Source of the DNA: Maribacter sp. MMG018
GTDB taxonomy: Bacteria > Bacteroidota > Bacteroidia > Flavobacteriales > Flavobacteriaceae
DNA length: 64,000 bases
Assembly (NCBI RefSeq): GCF_018100785.1
Contig: NZ_JAGJEC010000001.1
Location: 1,364,001 to 1,428,000 of the forward strand
Direction: 5' to 3'
Part shown: positions 8,918-18,386 of the stretch, piece by piece
How positions within the stretch are numbered: the stretch's first letter is position 1
Layout of the letters: the number at the start of each line of letters is the position of its first letter
Program-made: the position numbers and the translations under genes
Notes under the pieces: model-generated
The model's database searches: none
Told to the model about the DNA's origin: nothing
The model's input: the letters and a program-made list of their open reading frames with translations, nothing else

Positions 8918-8955
8918 TCTTTTCTTTTGCTATTTATAAAAATAACGAAATACGA

Positions 8956-10389
8956 TTAAAACTCAGCATTTTGTGGTGTTCTAGGGAAAGGTATAACATC
9001 CCTGATATTTCCCATACCCGTTGCAAATAGCACTAAACGTTCGAAACCGAGTCCGAAACCACTATGTACGGCCGTACCGAATTTTCTTAGGTCTAGGTAC
9101 CACCATAGCTCCTCTTCCGGTATTTGTAAAGCAGCCATTTTTTCCTTTAGTACATCTAAGCGCTCTTCTCTTTGTGAACCGCCAACAATTTCTCCAATTC
9201 CTGGGAATAATATATCCATGGCCCTGACCGTTTTGCCGTCTTCGTTCAGCCTCATGTAAAAGGCCTTTATTTTGGCGGGGTAATCAAATAGGATAACCGG
9301 ACATTTAAAATGTTTCTCCACTAAATAACGTTCGTGCTCGCTTTGTAGGTCAGCACCCCATTCATTGATCGGGTATTGGAATTTTTTCTTTTTGTTAGGC
9401 TTACTGTTTCTTAATATCTCTATTGCCTCGGTATAGGTAACACGTTTAAAGTTATTCTCGGTTATGAACTTCAACTTTTCTATCAAAGGCATTTCGCTTC
9501 GCTCTGCTTGCGGCTTTGTTTTTTCTTCGTCAAGCAAGCGCTTTTCTAAGAATACAAGGTCTTCTTTGCAGTTTTCCAATACATAGCTTAATACATTTTT
9601 TATAAAGTCTTCGGCCAAGTCCATATTGGCATCCAGGTCGTAAAAGGCCATTTCTGGCTCTATCATCCAAAATTCGGCCAAGTGCCTCGATGTGTTGGAG
9701 TTTTCCGCTCTAAAAGTAGGGCCAAAAGTATATACTTTACCAAGGGCCATAGCGTAAGCTTCGGCCTCTAATTGTCCAGAAACCGTAAGATTGGTCTCTT
9801 TTCCGAAAAAATCTTCTTTATGGTCCACTTCTCCATCCTCTGTCAATGGAGGGTTCTTGGCGTCCAAGGTAGTTACCCTGAACATTTCTCCGGCTCCCTC
9901 TGCATCTGAACCGGTTATAATGGGTGAATGAAAATAGTAGAATCCGTTATTTCTAAAATATTCGTGTATGGCAAACGCCAAGGCGGCACGTACGCGCATA
10001 ACAGCGGAGAAAGTATTGGTTCTTACCCTTAAATGAGCTTTTTCCCGTAAAAATTCCAAAGAGTGTTTCTTCGGTTGTATAGGGTAGGTCTCAGGGTCGG
10101 CACCACCATGAACGAATATATCGTTCACCTGTATTTCTACATTTTGTCCTTTACCTTGACTTTCTACTAAAGTTCCGGAAATTTTTAATGCCGCTCCGGT
10201 ATTTATTTGTTTTAAAATGTTTTCTTCAAATTTCTCAAAGTCTACTACACATTGAATGTTGCTTAAGCAAGATCCATCGTTTAGTGCAATAAAACGGTTA
10301 CTTCTAAAGGTTCTTACCCATCCGTTTACCGTTACTTCCTGAAGTAATTTTTTTCCTGTAAGTAGTTCTTTTATGCTTACTGAGCGCAT
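8956..10389 (-). CDS. asnS: Asparaginyl-tRNA synthetase
   Basis: 477 residues, class II lysyl/aspartyl/asparaginyl subclass. An N-terminal OB-fold anticodon-binding domain (about 1-110) precedes the catalytic domain. Visible elements are AEGAGEMF, motif 2 FRAENSNTSRHLAEFW and motif 3 GFGLGFERLV. The Asn-type signature distinguishes it from AspRS, so the cell charges tRNA-Asn directly. It is the first gene of the asnS-rpoN-membrane protein run; a candidate promoter lies about 27 bp upstream. Confidence 0.95.
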   Translation of the reverse strand: MRSVSIKELLTGKKLLQEVTVNGWVRTFRSNRFIALNDGSCLSNIQCVVDFEKFEENILKQINTGAALKISGTLVESQGKGQNVEIQVNDIFVHGGADPETYPIQPKKHSLEFLREKAHLRVRTNTFSAVMRVRAALAFAIHEYFRNNGFYYFHSPIITGSDAEGAGEMFRVTTLDAKNPPLTEDGEVDHKEDFFGKETNLTVSGQLEAEAYAMALGKVYTFGPTFRAENSNTSRHLAEFWMIEPEMAFYDLDANMDLAEDFIKNVLSYVLENCKEDLVFLEKRLLDEEKTKPQAERSEMPLIEKLKFITENNFKRVTYTEAIEILRNSKPNKKKKFQYPINEWGADLQSEHERYLVEKHFKCPVILFDYPAKIKAFYMRLNEDGKTVRAMDILFPGIGEIVGGSQREERLDVLKEKMAALQIPEEELWWYLDLRKFGTAVHSGFGLGFERLVLFATGMGNIRDVIPFPRTPQNAEF

Positions 10390-10415
10390 TTTAAATCTAT
10401 TGAAAATTAGAAAGC

Positions 10416-10423
10416 CAAAGATA
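10416..10423 (-). promoter_or_regulatory. Candidate -7 element for asnS-rpoN
   Basis: TATCTTTG on the minus strand, 26 nt before the asnS ATG, matches TAnnTTTG. A TTTG at the preferred -33 distance is missing, so this is only partly supported. Confidence 0.4.
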
Positions 10424-10487
10424 GCTTTTTGGTCAAAAAGAATGAATGAATACCTCGCTTAAAACAATATAAACGCTAAAAAAGTGT

Positions 10488-12875
10488 CTAGTCGTTTTCT
10501 TCTTCTTTAGGTAATATGTCTATCTGCGGTTTTTTTAACGTTTTTTTGTTGGCGATACTCTTCTCTAGCGATAGCAAAAGAGAGGGGAGTAAAATAAGAT
10601 TCGCGAGCATGGCAAAGAGAAGTGTTGCCGATACAAGTGCCCCAAGGGCCACGGTACCTCCAAAATTGGAAATAATAAAAACCGAAAAACCAAAGAACAA
10701 TACAATAGAGGTGTAGAACATACTAACACCTGTTTCTCTTAAGGCGGCATAGACCGATCTTTTTATGTGCCATTTTTTGGAAGCAAGTTCTTGCCTATAT
10801 TTTGCCAAGAAATGTATGGTGTCGTCTACAGATATACCAAAAGCAATACTAAATACCAAAATGGTAGAAGGTTTTATGGGAACCCCTACAAAACCCATGA
10901 TACCGGCCGTTATGATAAGGGGTAGCAGGTTTGGTATAAGTGATATTACGATCATTCTGAACGAGCGGAACAAATAGGCCATAAACAGGGCAATAAGCCC
11001 AATGGCCAGAGCTAACGATGAGATTAGATTGTTTACTAGGTATTTGGTTCCTTTTAAAAATATGAGCGCGCTACCGGTCATATAAACATTGTATCGTTCG
11101 GCCGGAAAAATTTTGGCAATGTTCTCTTTAAGACGGCCCTCGATGTCTTCCATGCGATCTGTCTTAACATCTTGCATGTATGTGGTAATACGTGCTATCT
11201 GGCCCGTACTGTCCACAAAACTTTTAAGAAGGTTGTTGTCGTCCGTAGATTTTCGGGCAACATCCATGATAAAGGTGTTCTCTTGACTTGTAGGTAGTTG
11301 GTAATATTTTGGTATTCCGTTGTAGAATGCCTGTTTTGAATATTTTACCAGATTTACAATAGATAGGGGAGGGGACAGCTCGGGTATTTCTTCTATAACT
11401 TCACCAAGGCGGTCCATTCTTTTTAAGGTCGCGGGCTTTAATACCCCTTTTGGGTTTTTGGTATCCACTACGATTTCTACGGGCATAATGCCGTCGAACT
11501 CTTTTTCGAAAAAACGGATATCCTTAAAGAATTCTGCCTTTTTGGGCATGTCCTCTATAGGGCTTCCGGATATTTCAATTTGGTAGATACCAATAATGCT
11601 TATGACCAATAGGCAAATAGAGACGGTGTAAACGGTTATTCTTTTATGGCGAACAATGTTTTCCATCCAGCTAACAAAAGTATCGATCCATCTTTTGTTC
11701 AAATGTTTTAAATGCCTTGTTTTGGGTAACGAAAGGAAACTGTATACGATTGGTATTATCAACAGTGATAAAACAAAAATGCCGATAATATTTATAGAGG
11801 CGACAATACCAAACTCTTTTAAGAGTTTACTGTCGGTAATTATAAATGTGGCAAAACCAGAAGCGGTTGTAATATTGGTCATTAAGGTCGCATTTCCAAT
11901 TTTTGAGATTACCCGTTGAAGTGAAAGTGCTTGGTTGCCATGTTTTTTAACCTCTTGTTGGTATTTGTTGATAAGGAAAATACAATTGGGAATTCCGATT
12001 ACAATGATCAATGGCGGTATTAATGCCGTAAGTACCGTTATTTCATATTGTAATAACCCTAAGACACCAAATGCCCACATAACCCCTATGATTACCACGC
12101 ACATAGAAATGAAGGTGGCTCTGAAGCTTCTAAAGAAAAAGAAGAATATCAAAGAGGTAACGCCCAGGGCTGCCAGAATAAATTTGCCGATCTCATCGAT
12201 GATGTTCTGTGAGTTCATAGTACGCACATAAGGCATACCTGATATATGAACATTAAGGTTTGTTTCGTTCTCAAACCTTTTTATCAAATGGTTAAGGTCT
12301 TGTAAAATAAAATCTTTTCTAACGCTGGTGTTAACGATATCCTTGTCAAGGTACATGACCGTTCTTACGGTCTTGCTTTCTTTGTTGTAGATCAGATTTT
12401 CATAAAAGGGCATTTCATTGAACAGGTGTTGGGTAACGCTGTCAACCTCCTTAATAGTCTTTAGCTCCCCTGTGATAAGGGGTTTCATGACAAACTGTTG
12501 TTTTTGGTTGTCTTTTATGAGTTCTTGAAGGTTGTCGGTAGAAAGAACAAAATCGACTTCTGGGAAAGCACTAAGTTGTTTGCTTAATTTGTTCCATCTG
12601 TTAAAGATAACAGGGTTAAAGAGTGCACTGTCCTTTATGGCTAATACCACAGCATTGCCTTCTTCTCCAAATTGGGTTAAAAAGTGTTGGTATTCTATAT
12701 TTACCGGATGGTGGTCTGGAAGTAGATTTGCCTGCGAACTAGAGAAGCGCATATTCTTCCATTGCATGGCAAGAAATACTGTGAAGGCAGCCACTAGCAA
12801 CAAAATCAATATTCTGTTTCTTAATATTATTCTAGCTGTTTTAGCCCAAAATCCTGTGGTAAGTTTAGCAACCAT
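10488..12875 (-). CDS. RND/MMPL superfamily exporter
   Basis: 795 residues with the twofold RND architecture in one chain: one helix near residue 20, a periplasmic loop (about 45-215), five helices (about 225-385), a helix near 410, a second periplasmic loop (about 440-615) and five helices (about 620-765). Both helix blocks resemble MMPL/sterol-sensing-like domains, with GIPNCIFLINKYQ in the first and FGISVDDTIHF (with its Asp pair) in the second. Members export lipids, hydrophobic compounds or polyenes by proton antiport; no substrate can be assigned here. The C-terminus is acidic and cytoplasmic. It appears to be monocistronic with its own promoter. Confidence 0.82.
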   Translation of the reverse strand: MVAKLTTGFWAKTARIILRNRILILLLVAAFTVFLAMQWKNMRFSSSQANLLPDHHPVNIEYQHFLTQFGEEGNAVVLAIKDSALFNPVIFNRWNKLSKQLSAFPEVDFVLSTDNLQELIKDNQKQQFVMKPLITGELKTIKEVDSVTQHLFNEMPFYENLIYNKESKTVRTVMYLDKDIVNTSVRKDFILQDLNHLIKRFENETNLNVHISGMPYVRTMNSQNIIDEIGKFILAALGVTSLIFFFFFRSFRATFISMCVVIIGVMWAFGVLGLLQYEITVLTALIPPLIIVIGIPNCIFLINKYQQEVKKHGNQALSLQRVISKIGNATLMTNITTASGFATFIITDSKLLKEFGIVASINIIGIFVLSLLIIPIVYSFLSLPKTRHLKHLNKRWIDTFVSWMENIVRHKRITVYTVSICLLVISIIGIYQIEISGSPIEDMPKKAEFFKDIRFFEKEFDGIMPVEIVVDTKNPKGVLKPATLKRMDRLGEVIEEIPELSPPLSIVNLVKYSKQAFYNGIPKYYQLPTSQENTFIMDVARKSTDDNNLLKSFVDSTGQIARITTYMQDVKTDRMEDIEGRLKENIAKIFPAERYNVYMTGSALIFLKGTKYLVNNLISSLALAIGLIALFMAYLFRSFRMIVISLIPNLLPLIITAGIMGFVGVPIKPSTILVFSIAFGISVDDTIHFLAKYRQELASKKWHIKRSVYAALRETGVSMFYTSIVLFFGFSVFIISNFGGTVALGALVSATLLFAMLANLILLPSLLLSLEKSIANKKTLKKPQIDILPKEEEND

Positions 12876-12894
12876 ACTTATTTTTAGAAGAATG

Positions 12895-12927
12895 CAAAGT
12901 TAACCAATGTGGATAACTGTACCTAAA
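12895..12927 (-). promoter_or_regulatory. Promoter of the MMPL gene
   Basis: On the minus strand, TAACTTTG (12895-12902) is preceded at 21 nt by TTTA (12924-12927), a near match to the Bacteroidota promoter. A perfect DnaA 9-mer TTATCCACA (12908-12916, minus) lies in the spacer. Confidence 0.5.
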
Positions 12928-12958
12928 AATGTAGTTTAAAAAGAATATGGATCTGAAC

Positions 12959-12990
12959 AAAAAAAGCAGCTTTCAATAGCTGCTTTTTTA
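12959..12990 (-). terminator. Intrinsic terminator of pyrH-frr
   Basis: A 10-bp stem (12961-12970 with 12979-12988, AAAAAGCAGC/GCTGCTTTTT) lies 28 bp after the frr stop and gives a T-rich tail on the minus strand. Confidence 0.8.
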
Positions 12991-13017
12991 AATGTTCTTG
13001 AATTAAGTCTGAAACTT

Positions 13018-13572
13018 TTAAACTTTCATGATTTCAGCTTCTTTCGCTGCTAAGAAATCATCTATTTTTTTTACGTACTTATCTGTAAGTTCTTGTACGT
13101 CCACCAAAGCCTTTTTTTCCAAGTCTTCGGATACTTCCAAATCTTTAATGTCTTTATTGGCATCTTGCCTTGCGCTTCGTACACCTACCTTGGCGTGCTC
13201 TGCCTCTGCTTTTGCTTGTTTGGTCAATTGAATTCTACGCTCTTCTGTCAATGGAGGAACGTTGATAATTATTAGGTCTCCGTTGTTCATGGGGTTAAAC
13301 CCTAGATTGGAGTTCATGATGGCTTTTTCAATCTCTGACAGCATACCTTTTTCCCATGGTTGAACAGAGATGGTTCTACCGTCTGGGGTGTTTATATTGG
13401 CCACTTGCGACAAGGGTGTTTGAGATCCATAGTATTCAACCATTACAGAGGAAAGCATAGCGGGGCTTGCTTTTCCTGCTCTAATTTTAACGAACGCTCT
13501 TTCTAAATGAGCAATAGCGGCATTCATACTTTCTTGTGCGGCGTCTAAAACAAATTGTATCTCTTCGTTCAT
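13018..13572 (-). CDS. frr: Ribosome recycling factor
   Basis: 184 residues, the standard RRF length. With EF-G it splits the post-termination ribosome. Family signatures are visible: AFVKIRAGKASPAMLSSV near the N-terminus, PWEKGMLSEIEKAI and LTEERRIQLTKQAK in the middle, and the C-terminal helix KKIDDFLAAKEAEIMKV. It lies 41 bp after pyrH on the minus strand, the common bacterial pyrH-frr order, and is followed by a strong terminator. Confidence 0.96.
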   Translation of the reverse strand: MNEEIQFVLDAAQESMNAAIAHLERAFVKIRAGKASPAMLSSVMVEYYGSQTPLSQVANINTPDGRTISVQPWEKGMLSEIEKAIMNSNLGFNPMNNGDLIIINVPPLTEERRIQLTKQAKAEAEHAKVGVRSARQDANKDIKDLEVSEDLEKKALVDVQELTDKYVKKIDDFLAAKEAEIMKV

Positions 13573-13613
13573 AGTGAAATTTTCTTTAGGGAAACATTAA
13601 TTGTGCCAAAAAA

Positions 13614-14321
13614 CTACATGTTTACAGTAGTTCCGATGGTTTCGCCTTCGATTATTTTTAAAAGATTTCCTTTTCTGTTCATATCGAACACAACAATGGG
13701 TAGTTCGTTTTCTTGGCTAAGGGTAAAAGCGGTGGTATCCATCACTTTAAGTCCTTTTTGCAATACATCTTGAAAAGAAATGGTGTCGAACTTTGTTGCG
13801 TTTTTGTCCTTTTCGGGGTCCGAAGTGTATATACCATCTACCCTTGTGCCTTTTAAGATGACGTCTGCTTCAATTTCGATGGCCCTTAAAACTGCGGCAG
13901 AATCGGTGGTGAAATATGGATTGCCGGTACCGCCACCAAATATGACCACCCTTCCTTTTTCTAAATGTCTTAGTGCTCTTCTTCGAATAAAAGGTTCGGC
14001 AACTTCATTGATGTGTATGGCAGATTGCAACCTGGTCTGCACATCTTTCATCTCTAAGGCGCTTTGTAGGGCCAAGCCATTTATTACCGTTGCCAACATT
14101 CCCATATGGTCTCCTTGTACACGGTCCATTCCGGTAGCTGCTCCAGCTAAGCCCCTGAAAATATTTCCTCCGCCAATTACTATGGCTACTTGGATTCCTT
14201 TTTCAACTACCTGTTTTATTTCTTCCGCATACTCGGCCAATCTTTTGGGGTCGATTCCATATTGGTTTTCGCCCATTAATGCTTCGCCGCTGAGTTTTAG
14301 GAGTATCCTTTTATATTGCAT
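13614..14321 (-). CDS. pyrH: Uridylate kinase
   Basis: 235 residues from the chosen start. It phosphorylates UMP to UDP; bacterial PyrH is a hexamer of the amino-acid-kinase fold. The N-terminal [12 protein letters not shown] motif binds ATP phosphates, [11 protein letters not shown] and [17 protein letters not shown] complete the active site. An upstream in-frame ATG (14342) exists, but it falls on the -7 promoter element (14340-14347), before any likely transcription start. The start at 14321 (MQYKRILL) also matches family N-termini. Confidence 0.95.
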   Translation of the reverse strand: MQYKRILLKLSGEALMGENQYGIDPKRLAEYAEEIKQVVEKGIQVAIVIGGGNIFRGLAGAATGMDRVQGDHMGMLATVINGLALQSALEMKDVQTRLQSAIHINEVAEPFIRRRALRHLEKGRVVIFGGGTGNPYFTTDSAAVLRAIEIEADVILKGTRVDGIYTSDPEKDKNATKFDTISFQDVLQKGLKVMDTTAFTLSQENELPIVVFDMNRKGNLLKIIEGETIGTTVNM

Positions 14322-14339
14322 CGTTGATATATTTCGGAG

Positions 14340-14372
14340 CAAAAATAATGAAAAAAATCCATGGGGTACAAA
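14340..14372 (-). promoter_or_regulatory. Promoter of pyrH-frr
   Basis: Minus strand TTTG (14369-14372), 21-nt spacer, TATTTTTG (14340-14347): a full Bacteroidota promoter. Transcription would begin about 10 nt before the ATG at 14321, which decides the pyrH start. Confidence 0.65.
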
Positions 14373-14402
14373 GTCAAATGGTGGACTTGTAAAAGATAAT
14401 TA

Positions 14403-14437
14403 TTTGCCAATAATGAAGATTGGGTGTTTTATTTTTG
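14403..14437 (+). promoter_or_regulatory. Promoter of the M61-type peptidase gene
   Basis: TTTG (14403-14406), 23-nt spacer, TATTTTTG (14430-14437). The spacer is at the long end of the known range. The element lies 56 nt before the ATG and is divergent from the pyrH promoter. Confidence 0.5.
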
Positions 14438-14493
14438 ATATTCTTGCAGATTATTGTGTTGTAAACAATTCTTCAATTAATAATAAAACTTAA

Positions 14494-16368
14494 ATGAAAA
14501 AGATTATAGGGTACGTAATCGTACTATTTGTTATTTATAGTTGTGGCGGTGGCAAATCGTTGGTCGCGCTAGATAAGTCGCCGATTATGGTGCATATGGA
14601 TTTGGTGGATGTTACCGATGATAAAGTAGCTGTAATAATAGATCCTGGTGCTTTTAGTCAAGATGAGATTTCTTTTAGGATACCTAAAACTGTACCTGGT
14701 ACCTATAGTTCTGATGATTATGGGAAATATGTGGAGAATTTTGTGGCATATGATTATAAGGGTAAAGAAATGATGGTGTCTAAATTGGATGCAAACACCT
14801 GGAAAATTGCGGATGCCAGAAACTTGGATAAGGTCAATTATTTTGTAAATGATACCTATGACACGGAAAATGAAGTTTCCGATGCTGTTTTTTCCCCTGC
14901 GGGCACCAATATATTAGAGGGAGAGAACTATATGTTGAACCTACATGGGTTTGTTGGTTATTTTGATGGGTATAAAGAAGTGCCTTATTTTATAAATATT
15001 AAAAAACCGGAAGATTTGATTGCTACAACCACGCTTGCCAACGAGTCGGATATAAAGCCCGACCCCCTTTGGGATAGCTTTGTGGCCAGTAGATATTTTG
15101 AGGTTATCGACAATCCCATTATGTATGCCAAACCTAATACCGAAACTTTTAATGCAGGTGATATAGAAGTGACCATTAGTGTGTATTCGCCGAACGGTGT
15201 TTATAAAGCTTCTGATCTAAAAGATAGGATGTATAAGATGATGAATGCCCAAAATGCCTTTCTTGGGGAAATGGATACAACCAATAAGTATAATGTTCTA
15301 TTGTATCTGTCTACTATGGAGGAAGATGATGCCATGGGATTTGGAGCACTGGAGCACCATACTTCTACGGTGGTGGTGTTGCCAGAGGCAATGTCGGTAG
15401 AAAGGCTGGGGCAGGCAATGGTGGATGTTGTTTCACATGAGTTTTTTCATATAGTTACCCCGTTGTCGGTACATTCGAGGGAAATTCAGTTTTTTGATTT
15501 TAACGATCCACAAATGTCACAACATTTGTGGATGTATGAAGGTACAACAGAGTACTTTGCCAATCTCTTTCAAATTCAACAAGGTCTTATTGCCGAAGAT
15601 GAATTTTACAATCGCCTAATGGGAAAAGTAAACAATGCAAAGAGTTATGACGATGCGATGTCTTTTACTACAATGAGCCAACATATATTGGAAGAACCTT
15701 ATGAATCCAATTATGCCAATGTGTACGAAAAAGGAACTTTGATAAATATGGCCTTGGATATTTTGTTGCGGGAAAAAAGTAATGGGGAAAAAGGGGTGTT
15801 ATGGCTGATGAAAGAGTTGTCTAAAAAATATGGAAAAGAAACCCCGTTCGAAGATGATAAGCTTATTGATGAGATAGTGGCTCTTACCTATCCAGAGGTG
15901 AGAACCTTTTTTGATACCCATGTGATCGGAAATACTCCTATCGATTATAAAATGTATTTGTCAAAGGTTGGGTTGACTATGGGTGAGGTAATGGAAGAGA
16001 CAGGATATTTTTTACAAGGTGAAATGCCGTATATTGATATAGCTCAAGAGGATGGTAAAACCATTTTTGTGCGTAAGGGGGTTGCCTTGAATAGTTTTTT
16101 CACTGATTTAAATGTGCAGGGTGGGGATGTAATAAAAAGTATCAACGATACACCTATTAATTTAGATACTATGCGACAGGTTATTGGTCAAAGTTTTGGC
16201 TGGAGCCCGGAGACCCGCATAAAAATGGTATTGATAAGGGATGGAGAGGAGTACACCGTAGAAGGCCCAGTAGGGACTCCTGTTGTTAAGGTGTATAAAA
16301 TTGCCCCAGCAGCAGGGGCTTCACAAATAGAGGTAAGTCTAAGAAAAAAATGGTTGGGTATTGAATAG
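14494..16368 (+). CDS. M61-family (glycyl aminopeptidase-like) lipoprotein peptidase with PDZ domain
   Basis: 624 residues. The N-terminus is a lipoprotein signal with lipobox YSCG (Cys16), so it is probably a periplasmic or surface lipoprotein. An N-terminal beta domain (about 30-240) precedes the gluzincin catalytic domain. Its zinc motif is HEFFH (HExxH form), and a downstream MYEGTTEYFAN segment supplies the third Glu ligand. A C-terminal PDZ domain (about 500-590) has a carboxylate-binding-like loop. M61 peptidases release N-terminal Gly/Ala from peptides. The gene stands alone between its own promoter and a bidirectional terminator. Confidence 0.87.
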   Translation: MKKIIGYVIVLFVIYSCGGGKSLVALDKSPIMVHMDLVDVTDDKVAVIIDPGAFSQDEISFRIPKTVPGTYSSDDYGKYVENFVAYDYKGKEMMVSKLDANTWKIADARNLDKVNYFVNDTYDTENEVSDAVFSPAGTNILEGENYMLNLHGFVGYFDGYKEVPYFINIKKPEDLIATTTLANESDIKPDPLWDSFVASRYFEVIDNPIMYAKPNTETFNAGDIEVTISVYSPNGVYKASDLKDRMYKMMNAQNAFLGEMDTTNKYNVLLYLSTMEEDDAMGFGALEHHTSTVVVLPEAMSVERLGQAMVDVVSHEFFHIVTPLSVHSREIQFFDFNDPQMSQHLWMYEGTTEYFANLFQIQQGLIAEDEFYNRLMGKVNNAKSYDDAMSFTTMSQHILEEPYESNYANVYEKGTLINMALDILLREKSNGEKGVLWLMKELSKKYGKETPFEDDKLIDEIVALTYPEVRTFFDTHVIGNTPIDYKMYLSKVGLTMGEVMEETGYFLQGEMPYIDIAQEDGKTIFVRKGVALNSFFTDLNVQGGDVIKSINDTPINLDTMRQVIGQSFGWSPETRIKMVLIRDGEEYTVEGPVGTPVVKVYKIAPAAGASQIEVSLRKKWLGIE

Positions 16369-16398
16369 AAAGGTGTAGAAAAGAAAAGGAGTAAATAA

Positions 16399-16427
16399 AA
16401 ACGCCAGGCTATGCCTGGCGTTTTTTA
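16399..16427. terminator. Bidirectional terminator between the M61 gene and tsf
   Basis: ACGCCAGGC (16401-16409) pairs with GCCTGGCGT (16413-16421) across a 3-nt loop, with A-run before and T-run after. It serves both converging genes. Confidence 0.85.
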
Positions 16428-16449
16428 TTGTTAAGGGTTAATTTATAAA

Positions 16450-17274
16450 TTAACCTAAAGCAACTCTTTTAAAACCGGTTACTTTTAAATCCGCGTCTAC
16501 AGACTTAACGTAGTCGGCAACACTTTGCTTGTTATCTTTAATAAAAGCTTGGTTTACCAATGTGTTGTCTTTAAAGAAACGCTTTAGTTTTCCTTTAGCG
16601 ATATTGTCTAACATAGCTTCTGGTTTTCCTTCTTGGCGAAGTTGGTCTTTGGCTATTTCGATTTCTTTATCGATTACAGATTGGTCTACGCCATCTTCGT
16701 TCAAAGCAACAGGATTCATTGCCGCAGCTTGCATTGCAACATCTTTGGCTGCAGTTTCAGCACCGTCAACAGCAGCTGACAATCCGGTAAGAACAGCAAT
16801 TTTGTTTCCCGCATGTATGTATGAACCAACAAAAGGAGCGCTTAATTTTTCAAAACCGCCGATCTCTATTTTCTCACCTATAACACCGGTTTGCTCTGTT
16901 AACTTGTCCTGTACGGTCATACCGTTAAAGTCGGCAGCTAAAAAAGCTTCTTTGTTGTCGTAGTTAAGGGCCAAATCGGCTAGATCGTTCGCCAATGTAA
17001 CGAAAGTGTCATTTTTGGCAACGAAATCTGTTTCGCAATTCAATGAGATGATTACACCTTCGGTTTTGTCTGCGTTCACCTTGGCTATGGCAGCGCCTTC
17101 AGATGAATCTCTGTCGGCTCTTTTGGCTGCAACTTTTTGTCCTTTCTTACGAAGAATTTCGATTGCTTTATCGAAATCGCCTTCAGCTTCGACCAAAGCT
17201 TTTTTGCAATCCATCATACCGGCACCGGTAGTCTTTCTTAATTTGTTTACTTCTGCAGCAGTTATTTTTGCCAT
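16450..17274 (-). CDS. tsf: Elongation factor Ts
   Basis: 274 residues. EF-Ts is the guanine nucleotide exchange factor of EF-Tu. The N-terminal UBA-like domain carries VNKLRKTTGAGMMDCKKAL, including the TGAGMMDCK signature. The dimerisation/core region includes ISLNCETDFVAKND. It lies 59 bp downstream of rpsB on the same strand, the canonical rpsB-tsf pair. An AGGAGG occurs in the gap 16 nt before the ATG, too far for normal use. Confidence 0.96.
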   Translation of the reverse strand: MAKITAAEVNKLRKTTGAGMMDCKKALVEAEGDFDKAIEILRKKGQKVAAKRADRDSSEGAAIAKVNADKTEGVIISLNCETDFVAKNDTFVTLANDLADLALNYDNKEAFLAADFNGMTVQDKLTEQTGVIGEKIEIGGFEKLSAPFVGSYIHAGNKIAVLTGLSAAVDGAETAAKDVAMQAAAMNPVALNEDGVDQSVIDKEIEIAKDQLRQEGKPEAMLDNIAKGKLKRFFKDNTLVNQAFIKDNKQSVADYVKSVDADLKVTGFKRVALG

Positions 17275-17333
17275 TTTATTATTTTTTTATCCTCCTTTAA
17301 AAAGGAATTATTTTTTTAATTCTTAAAAGTATA

Positions 17334-18386
17334 TTATTCTACTCCTCCCTTAACGTTGTCTTGCCATTCCTTTAACTCGTCCCATTTACCGTCTGCGGCC
17401 ATTTGGGCTTGTTTTGGCCAAGAAGTAGGGTCTAAATGAGCCATTCTTGAGCTAGCTTCCGTTAAGATTTCTTTCATTTTTTCGGCATCCGCTTTGGCAA
17501 CTTTTTCATAAGTGTCTATACCGGCGTTAACAAGCGCTTCTGCTGCTTTTGGGCCTACACCTTCGATTTTGGTTAAATCGACAGCTTCTGCTTTTGCTTC
17601 CGTTTTTTCTGCTTTTGGGGCGGCTTCAGGAGCTTCTTTTGCTTCTTGTTTTTTAGGGGCTTTTTCCTTTTTGCTTTCGGCAGCTTCCGCTTTTTCAGAT
17701 TTGCGCTCTGCAAGACCTTGTGCAACAGCATCGGTAACCTGTGTCATGATGATGTCTATAGATTTTGAAGCGTCATCGTTTGAAGGGATCAAGTAATCTA
17801 CATCTCTTGGATCAGAGTTTGTATCTACCATCGCAAAAATAGGAATGTTCAATTTTTGGGCCTCTTTTACCGCGATGTGCTCTCTCATTGTATCAACGAT
17901 GAACAAGGCACCTGGTAAACGGGTCATTTCAGAAATAGAACCTAAGTTCTTTTCTAATTTAGCTCTTAAACGGTCTACTTGTAAACGTTCCTTTTTTGAT
18001 AGGGTAAGGAAAGTTCCATCTTTTTTCATTCTATCGATAGAAGCCATTTTTTTAACGGCTTTACGGATAGTTACAAAGTTGGTCAACATTCCACCTGGCC
18101 ATCTTTCTGTGATGTAAGGCATGTTTACTTTTGCTGCTTTTTCAGCAACAATGTCCTTTGCTTGCTTTTTTGTTGCTACAAAAAGAATTTTTCTTCCAGA
18201 TGCTGCAATTTTGCTCAACGCTTCATTTGCCTCATCTAATTTTGCAACTGTTTTGTAAAGATTGATAACGTGAATACCGTTACGCTCCATGTAGATGTAA
18301 GGAGCCATGTTTGGGTTCCACTTTCTGGTAAGGTGGCCAAAATGCACACCTGCTTCTAATAATTGTTTTACTTCGACTTTCGCCAT
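17334..18386 (-). CDS. rpsB: 30S ribosomal protein S2 with C-terminal helix-hairpin-helix extension
   Basis: 350 residues against roughly 230-260 in most bacteria. Residues 1-226 are a normal S2 (GVHFGHLTRKWNP, RLPGALFIVDT, MVDTNSDPRDVDYLIP). A Lys/Glu/Ala/Pro linker follows (about 227-267). Residues 268-350 form a helix-hairpin-helix-like domain with LTKIEGVGPKAAEALVNAGI and a final Trp-containing region (SWPKQAQ). S2 sits on the back of the 30S subunit, where such a tail could reach out. The same kind of tail occurs on ActC in this window. tsf follows. Confidence 0.95.
   Translation of the reverse strand: MAKVEVKQLLEAGVHFGHLTRKWNPNMAPYIYMERNGIHVINLYKTVAKLDEANEALSKIAASGRKILFVATKKQAKDIVAEKAAKVNMPYITERWPGGMLTNFVTIRKAVKKMASIDRMKKDGTFLTLSKKERLQVDRLRAKLEKNLGSISEMTRLPGALFIVDTMREHIAVKEAQKLNIPIFAMVDTNSDPRDVDYLIPSNDDASKSIDIIMTQVTDAVAQGLAERKSEKAEAAESKKEKAPKKQEAKEAPEAAPKAEKTEAKAEAVDLTKIEGVGPKAAEALVNAGIDTYEKVAKADAEKMKEILTEASSRMAHLDPTSWPKQAQMAADGKWDELKEWQDNVKGGVE

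Noticed and set aside
14321..14342. Upstream ATG of pyrH as the true start
   Set aside because: It overlaps the -7 promoter element and adds residues not typical of UMP kinases.
17285..17300. AGGAGG-like Shine-Dalgarno upstream of tsf
   Set aside because: The spacing to the ATG (about 16 nt) is too long and Bacteroidota rarely use such sites; it is probably part of a small AAAGGA/TCCTTT hairpin.
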